Below are positions 17,329 through 20,886 of a stretch of 20,886 nt of DNA, in pieces; position 1 is the stretch's first letter, and each line of letters begins with the position of its first letter. The notes under the pieces were generated by a model. It searched no databases. It saw only the letters and a program-made list of their open reading frames with translations, and was not told the origin of the DNA. The stretch comes from an uncultured Eubacterium sp. (GTDB lineage Bacteria > Bacillota_A > Clostridia > Lachnospirales > Lachnospiraceae). The stretch is taken from NCBI GenBank assembly GCA_948560485.1, contig CAOXUF010000010.1, forward strand, positions 1-20,886, in the 5' to 3' direction. Position numbers and translations under genes: made by a program.

Positions 17329-18321
17329 ATGAAAAAAGTAATTATATTTGGTGCAACAGGTAATGTAGGCTCTTATGTACACAAGTACGCCTGTGAGTAT
17401 TTTAAAGATAAGTATGAAGTAATCGCAACAGGCCATCGCCGAACTGATTTTTTTGACAAGCAAGGGCAGAAGTATGTATCTGTTGACATCAGTAAAGCGG
17501 ACGAGTTTGATAAGTTGCCGCAGGAAGGTGTTTATGCTATAATTGACCTCGCGGCACAGATTCCTTCTTATATGGAGGGCTATCAGCCAGAGAAGTATGT
17601 ACAGTCCAATATTATGGGGGCATATAATGTGTTAGAATACAGCCGCAGAGTTCATGCGGATCGCATTCTTTTTTCAACTACAGTGTTTGATATTTCACTT
17701 TCTGCTACAAATGGAGCAGTATTGGATCCAAATACCCCTTTTAACTTTAGCTACAAGGGAGACCACGCAGTCTATGTTATCACGAAAAATACAGCGATTG
17801 AATTTATAAAGCATTATTATGAAGAATATGGTCTAAAGTATTTTATTTTTCGCTTCCCGACAATTTACAACTACAGTCCATATCATTATTATCATCCGAA
17901 TGGTGTGAAAACACTTCGTCCAGTTTATCGGATGATTGATCAGGCCATGAAGGGCGAGCCTGTTGAACTCTGGGGAGACCCCAATTACGCTAAGGATATG
18001 GTTCATGTATATGACTGTGCACAAATGCTTTGTAAAGCAGTAGAAGTGAGCCGTGATCACGGTTGGTATAATGTTGGTACTGGCATTCCGGTAACGTTGA
18101 GGGAGCAAATTGAAACAATTATTAAGGTATTTTCTCCCGAAAACCACCCTTCCCAGATTATTTATCGTCCAGATAAACAAGTTGGGGGAGGATTCCTCAT
18201 GGATGTGACCAATGCAAAAGAGGAACTTGGCTATGAGCCGAAGTACGATGTTGAAGCGTTGTTCAGAAACTATAAGGAAGAAATGAGAGAAAATCGTTTT
18301 AAAACGCTTCGCTGTGAATAA
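17329..18321 (+). CDS. NAD(P)-dependent extended SDR (nucleotide-sugar epimerase/dehydratase family)
   Basis: A 330-residue extended short-chain dehydrogenase. VIIFGATGNVGSYVH has the GxxGxxG cofactor motif (8-14). DLAAQIPSYM lies in the active-site wall, FSTT (115-118) supplies the Ser/Thr, and YVITK (149-153) the catalytic Tyr and Lys. FRFPTIYNYSP and the later WGDPNYAKDMVHVYDCAQ match the substrate-binding half of NAD-dependent epimerases such as 4-epimerases and 4-reductases. It likely converts a nucleotide-linked sugar used by this cluster; the substrate cannot be given. CCATAAAGGAGA precedes the ATG by nine bases. It is the last gene of the cluster before a gene-poor junction. Confidence 0.85.
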   Translation: MKKVIIFGATGNVGSYVHKYACEYFKDKYEVIATGHRRTDFFDKQGQKYVSVDISKADEFDKLPQEGVYAIIDLAAQIPSYMEGYQPEKYVQSNIMGAYNVLEYSRRVHADRILFSTTVFDISLSATNGAVLDPNTPFNFSYKGDHAVYVITKNTAIEFIKHYYEEYGLKYFIFRFPTIYNYSPYHYYHPNGVKTLRPVYRMIDQAMKGEPVELWGDPNYAKDMVHVYDCAQMLCKAVEVSRDHGWYNVGTGIPVTLREQIETIIKVFSPENHPSQIIYRPDKQVGGGFLMDVTNAKEELGYEPKYDVEALFRNYKEEMRENRFKTLRCE

Positions 18322-18537
18322 GTCACATTAGGAGGGGGGAGGTTAATTCCGATAATGTTTGTTTTAGTATAATAAAGACAATCTATATGGCGTGCAGGAG
18401 TATAGCATCTATACGAGGCGGAAAATGACGGATACAATGTTCTGAAGCGTATTAATATTACCATAAAGGAGAGTCAGGCATCCACTAACTAAATAACACT
18501 CTCTCAGTATAAGATAGATTTGTTATACCTTTCACGG

Positions 18538-18555
18538 TCACAGGGTGCATTCAGC
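18538..18555 (+). repeat. Left copy of an 18-bp near-direct repeat
   Basis: TCACAGGGTGCATTCAGC. It matches TCACAGAGTGCATTTAGC at 20384-20401 in 16 of 18 positions and overlaps the left arm of the 40-bp palindrome. Both copies are followed by a CGCTGAA segment that closes a hairpin. The two copies bracket the toxin-antitoxin operon. Confidence 0.55.
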
Positions 18556-18588
18556 GAAATATCCGAATATTCGGATATTTCGCTGAAT
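18549..18588. repeat. 40-bp perfect palindrome
   Basis: The half-site ATTCAGCGAAATATCCGAAT (18549-18568) is followed without spacer by its exact complement (18569-18588). It lies 41 bases beyond the stop of the minus-strand antitoxin gene, so it may end that transcript or meet read-through from the polysaccharide operon. Neither side has a good T-run, which argues against a simple intrinsic terminator. Confidence 0.85.
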
Positions 18589-18629
18589 AGTTACATAAAA
18601 AAGTACTCTTTGTTAGTGGTGCAGATTAT

Positions 18630-19658
18630 CTACAAGTTACTCAAACAGTTGCCATAACTCAAAAGTATATTCAAATATTTTTTTATATTGATCATATCAT
18701 CTAAATCTATATTGTATTTTTCAGATATATATTTGTAATAATACAATATGTGTTTTTTATCAATTACAGTATTACATATTTCCCCTTCTACATGTTCTTT
18801 TCTTGCTCTTTTGTAAGGTTCCTCACAATGGCAAATTTCTTCCAGTGCCTTCGGGCTATATATATCGAAATAATAACTCTTTACTGCATTTAAAATCTTC
18901 AATTCCTTTTCATTAAATGCGCTTATCTTGTTTATTTTTGGCAAAGGCTTAAACTTAAACCATCTAAAATAAACATAAACATTGGGGTAGACCGCCCCAT
19001 GAGCCCATGCCTGGCAATTATCGCAGAAAATTGCTTTGTCCAACAATGCCATACTCCAACTCTGAGTGAAATATAATAACTTTTGTAGTGCCAAATGGGT
19101 CACAGGTGCCTCATCCGATGCCTGCGACAAGAACCAGTTAACCACATCAAATATCTTACCCTGTATATTTTTCAATTCATTTAGTTGATAAAACGTGCTG
19201 TTTTGTGCTTTTTTAATAGCTTTTTCTTCATGTTCTGTCCTATGCTCTTCACAATAGTCTTGTAATAGCATTTGAAAAATATAAGGATTTTTCAATTCTT
19301 TAAGTCTGTTGCTATTAGAGATATTGGGAGTATAATTCCCGCTAATATACCTTGTAAGAGTTATCTCACCCCATCCCAATGCTTTACTTAAGAATTTCTG
19401 ACTAATATTATAAGCCTTTAAGATCTCCAGTATCTCTTCACGAGTTATAATATGTCGCTGCTCACGTATCTTTTTGTTCGCTTTTTGCGCTATCTTGCTT
19501 TCAAGTTCCTCATCATATATCGGAGCGCCACATATCTTACAAAACGGAATTGTAACTAACATTTCAAAATGATAGCCATCTCCTTCATATTCTCTAACTA
19601 TATCTTTTAATTCATATGTATCGGCTGCTCCGCATTCAATGCATAATTTAGTTCCCAT
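18630..19658 (-). CDS. Hybrid MqsA-like zinc/HTH and Panacea-domain antitoxin
   Basis: A 342-residue protein of three parts. Residues 1-60 form a YgiT/MqsA-like zinc-binding region with two CxxC pairs (Cys6/Cys9 and Cys40/Cys43). Residues about 72-122 form a helix-turn-helix (REEILEILKAYNISQKFLSK, then GWGEITLTRYISG), as in MqsA-type antitoxins that repress their own operon. Residues about 166-335 match the Panacea domain (DUF4065, SocA/GepA-like): FDVVNWFLSQ, VTHLALQKLLYFTQ, AWAHGAVYPNVY. Panacea domains are established antitoxin modules neutralising diverse toxins. The start at 19658 is preceded by AAAGGAG seven bases upstream; a longer frame to 19688 lacks one. It follows the MqsR-like toxin gene, the same order as mqsRA. 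It probably neutralises that toxin and represses the promoter at 20278-20305. Confidence 0.85.
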   Translation of the reverse strand: MGTKLCIECGAADTYELKDIVREYEGDGYHFEMLVTIPFCKICGAPIYDEELESKIAQKANKKIREQRHIITREEILEILKAYNISQKFLSKALGWGEITLTRYISGNYTPNISNSNRLKELKNPYIFQMLLQDYCEEHRTEHEEKAIKKAQNSTFYQLNELKNIQGKIFDVVNWFLSQASDEAPVTHLALQKLLYFTQSWSMALLDKAIFCDNCQAWAHGAVYPNVYVYFRWFKFKPLPKINKISAFNEKELKILNAVKSYYFDIYSPKALEEICHCEEPYKRARKEHVEGEICNTVIDKKHILYYYKYISEKYNIDLDDMINIKKYLNILLSYGNCLSNL

Positions 19659-19716
19659 TTTGTCGCTCCTTTCGTTATACTCTTTCATTATTTGCTTGAT
19701 CCCTTGTTATCTATGT

Positions 19717-19767
19717 ATTATATATATTCATTTGGCAGGTAAATACTATGCCAAATGAATATATATA
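19717..19767 (-). promoter_or_regulatory. 19-bp inverted repeat between toxin and antitoxin, with possible antitoxin -10 box
   Basis: Positions 19719-19737 and 19749-19767 are perfect inverted copies (TGCCAAATGAATATATATA read from the loop) around an 11-base loop. On the minus strand this lies between the toxin stop and the antitoxin RBS. Read on that strand, TATAAT (19722-19717) is a possible -10 box for separate antitoxin transcription, with a poor -35. The repeat could be an operator or an RNA hairpin adjusting the toxin/antitoxin ratio. Confidence 0.6.
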
Positions 19768-19803
19768 TAATTTTCTATGATATTATTTACAGTTTTAACA
19801 ATA

Positions 19804-20214
19804 TTATTCCCTATATGGAAATTCTAATTTCTTATTTTTCTCAGTTATAGTTTCTGGATGAAAGGACATTATTAGCAAATGCTTTCCATTGATAGTTCTG
19901 ATTTTTAATTTGATATACAAGTCTTCATCTTGATCAATTATCGTTTCATTAATTCCAAAAAGCCAAACTTGCTCTCCCTCAAATCTTGTGTTTACATCAT
20001 CATCTGTATAACTATAATTTGAAACTTGAAGCTTACAAATTACTTGCTCTATATCTTTTTGGGTTAGTCCGGTTTTTGCCATATAATCTAAAGTTTTATT
20101 CACCTTGTTTCCCTTCCAGGGCTTATTATTTATTTGAGTATTTGCACCTGATAATATTATTGACTTTACATTGTTTAAAAATCCTTTTACTTCTGCTTTT
20201 TTGTAAATTTCCAC
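19804..20214 (-). CDS. MqsR-like toxin (probable mRNA interferase)
   Basis: A 136-residue protein resembling the MqsR toxin family (RelE-fold ribosome-independent mRNA endonucleases). The C-terminal strand pair DLYIKLKIRTINGKHLLIMS (98-117), followed by FHPE, parallels the YLKI...LIVSFKE ending of E. coli MqsR. The central YTDDDVNTRFEGEQVWLFG also fits. It is longer than E. coli MqsR (98 residues), mainly through an N-terminal extension and a basic C-tail. The start is GTG 20214, with AAAGGAGG six bases upstream. A longer frame to 20289 is excluded because it overlaps the -10 box. The toxin lies first in the operon, 145 bases before the antitoxin, as in mqsRA. Activity is inferred. Confidence 0.75.
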   Translation of the reverse strand: MEIYKKAEVKGFLNNVKSIILSGANTQINNKPWKGNKVNKTLDYMAKTGLTQKDIEQVICKLQVSNYSYTDDDVNTRFEGEQVWLFGINETIIDQDEDLYIKLKIRTINGKHLLIMSFHPETITEKNKKLEFPYRE

Positions 20215-20259
20215 AGGTTTCCTCCTTTCTTGTATACATCGCATTCCGATGCCAATGAG

Positions 20260-20328
20260 TATATCATTGATACTAGTAGTATAGCACATTCCTCTATAAT
20301 GTCAATACTCTTTAGTATCATTGATATC
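20260..20328 (-). promoter_or_regulatory. Toxin-antitoxin promoter flanked by mirrored operator-like repeats
   Basis: On the minus strand, TTGACA (20305-20300) and TATACT (20283-20278) are separated by 16 bases, a near-consensus sigma-70/SigA promoter pointing at the toxin gene. Two copies of the palindromic core TATCATTGATA lie on either side (20262-20272 and 20316-20326). In extended form the sites at 20260-20275 and 20313-20328 are inverted copies matching at 14 of 16 positions. One sits at the transcription start region and one just upstream of the -35 box. This suits autorepression by the HTH-containing antitoxin. Confidence 0.75.
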
Positions 20329-20383
20329 TTTTTTATCTTTTTTACGGGTTAGTATCTAAGATATACAGGCAATCTTGGGTGTT

Positions 20384-20401
20384 TCACAGAGTGCATTTAG
20401 C
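20384..20401 (+). repeat. Right copy of the 18-bp near-direct repeat
   Basis: TCACAGAGTGCATTTAGC, 16/18 identical to 18538-18555. It continues CCCCTCGCTGAAAG, which can form a short imperfect hairpin (TTTAGC with GCTGAAA). It ends about ten bases before the truncated ATPase frame opens, so it marks the junction with that gene fragment. Confidence 0.55.
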
Positions 20402-20411
20402 CCCTCGCTGA

Positions 20412-20886
20412 AAGTTTATTTTTATCAATTTTGAAGACATAGATTTTGAAGAATTGACAAATTACAGGAAATTATACGCTTATCTAAAAGAGCGGCTAAT
20501 TCCGAATAAGATAACCTATATTTTTTTTGATGAGATTCAACACGTAAAAGATTTTCCAAAGGTTGTTGACAGCCTTTATATTAAGAAAAATATAGATATT
20601 TATCTCACTGGCTCGAACGCCTACATGCTTTCCAGTGAGATTGCCACACTGATTTCGAGCCGTTATATACAGATTGAAATGCTTCCGCTATCCTTCAAAG
20701 AATATATGGAGAGTACTGGAAGCATGAATGAACGCGGCATAAAGTACACAGAGTATTTAGAAAACAGCTCATTTCCATACACTCTGGAGTTAAAAGGACA
20801 ACCGGACGAAATTCGCGACTATCTAGAGGGCCTATATAGCACGATCGTTATTAAAGATATTGTAAATCGGAAAAAAATAACGGACA
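20412..20886 (+). pseudogene. AAA_14-type (DUF4143-associated) ATPase, 5'-truncated, running off the window
   Basis: The frame is open from 20412 (a TGA stands at 20409-20411) to the window end and lacks a start codon with RBS. It encodes KFIFINFEDIDFEELTNYRK, then the Walker B strand TYIFFDEIQHVKDFPKVVDS, the sensor-like LTGSNAYMLSSEIATLISSR, IEMLPLSFKEYM, a SSFPYTLEL segment and a YLEGLYSTIVIKDIV helix. All are ordered as in AAA_14/ORC-like ATPases. The N-terminal part with the Walker A P-loop, normally just before FINFED, is absent and is not found elsewhere in the window. The gene therefore looks beheaded, probably by the rearrangement that placed the toxin-antitoxin segment here. Such ATPases are very common, often multicopy, in gut Clostridia; their function is poorly known. 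Confidence 0.8.

Larger units (their letters stand above)
18322..18629. other. Gene-poor junction between the polysaccharide cluster and the toxin-antitoxin operon
   Basis: No convincing gene. The stretch holds an A/G-rich run (AGGAGGGGGGAGG near 18331-18343) and a second copy of CCATAAAGGAGA at 18461-18472 with no start codon at the right distance. It also holds the inverted pair CCACTAAC (18482-18489) and GTTAGTGG (18612-18619), and the large palindrome at 18549-18588. No clear intrinsic terminator for the polysaccharide operon is seen. The orphan RBS suggests that a downstream cluster gene was lost. Confidence 0.5.

Noticed and set aside
17833..18180. Minus-strand open frame (115 codons)
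   Set aside because: Shadow of the SDR gene; composition and lack of start signals argue against it.
18482..18619. CCACTAAC/GTTAGTGG as terminal inverted repeats of a mobile element
   Set aside because: Only eight bases, not centred on the palindrome, and no target duplication or transposase; probably chance.
20215..20289. Longer start for the MqsR-like toxin
   Set aside because: The extension contains the promoter -10 box and operator, whereas GTG 20214 has a perfect RBS.
1..20886. CRISPR arrays, tRNA or rRNA genes and intact insertion sequences
   Set aside because: No regularly spaced repeats, cloverleaf candidates, rRNA-like stretches or transposase frames were recognised on either strand.

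Overview
The window looks like a chromosomal segment of a low-to-moderate GC Gram-positive anaerobe, most likely a Clostridia/Lachnospiraceae-type gut bacterium. This rests on strong AGGAGG-type ribosome binding sites and on the families present (a COG2509-type FAD dehydrogenase, a Cps2T-like rhamnosyltransferase, an AAA_14 ATPase, a Panacea-domain antitoxin). The taxonomic call is an inference. The first ~3.4 kb is visibly richer in G+C than the AT-rich remainder.

Layout. (1) Positions 1-3361, minus strand: a PfkB sugar kinase whose last codons and stop lie inside a palindromic REP-like repeat at the window edge, a COG2509 FAD-dependent dehydrogenase, and an acidic hypothetical protein. (2) Positions 3783-18321, plus strand: a Wzx/Wzy-type surface polysaccharide cluster. 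It has a Cps2T-like GT4, a second GT4, a GT2, a Wzy-like polymerase, a GT32-like transferase, a GT2, another GT-A transferase, a Wzx flippase, a DegT-type sugar aminotransferase, an acyltransferase-3, an ATP-grasp ligase, a second fold-type-I PLP protein, a 19-codon ORF and an extended SDR. The glycosyltransferases would build the repeat unit on undecaprenyl phosphate, Wzx would flip it and Wzy would polymerise it. The distal genes would make or decorate an unusual amino sugar. No initiating sugar-phosphate transferase, dTDP-rhamnose genes or chain-length regulator lies in the window. (3) Positions 18322-20411: a gene-poor junction with a 40-bp perfect palindrome, then a minus-strand toxin-antitoxin operon. 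This operon has an MqsR-like toxin followed by an antitoxin joining an MqsA-like zinc/HTH region to a Panacea domain. A strong promoter precedes it, bracketed by mirrored operator-like repeats. (4) From 20412 to the window end: an AAA_14-type ATPase lacking its N-terminus and Walker A.

The most striking observation is a run of 11 G residues at 13993-14003, between a well-placed start/RBS and the body of the acyltransferase gene. As written the gene is out of frame. A tract of 12 or 9 G would restore one reading frame whose N-terminus matches the usual acyltransferase-3 start. This is the signature of a phase-variable (slipped-strand) switch on a surface-polysaccharide acyl modification. A second notable system is the hybrid MqsA/Panacea antitoxin with its MqsR-like toxin, flanked by near-identical 18-bp repeats next to a truncated gene.
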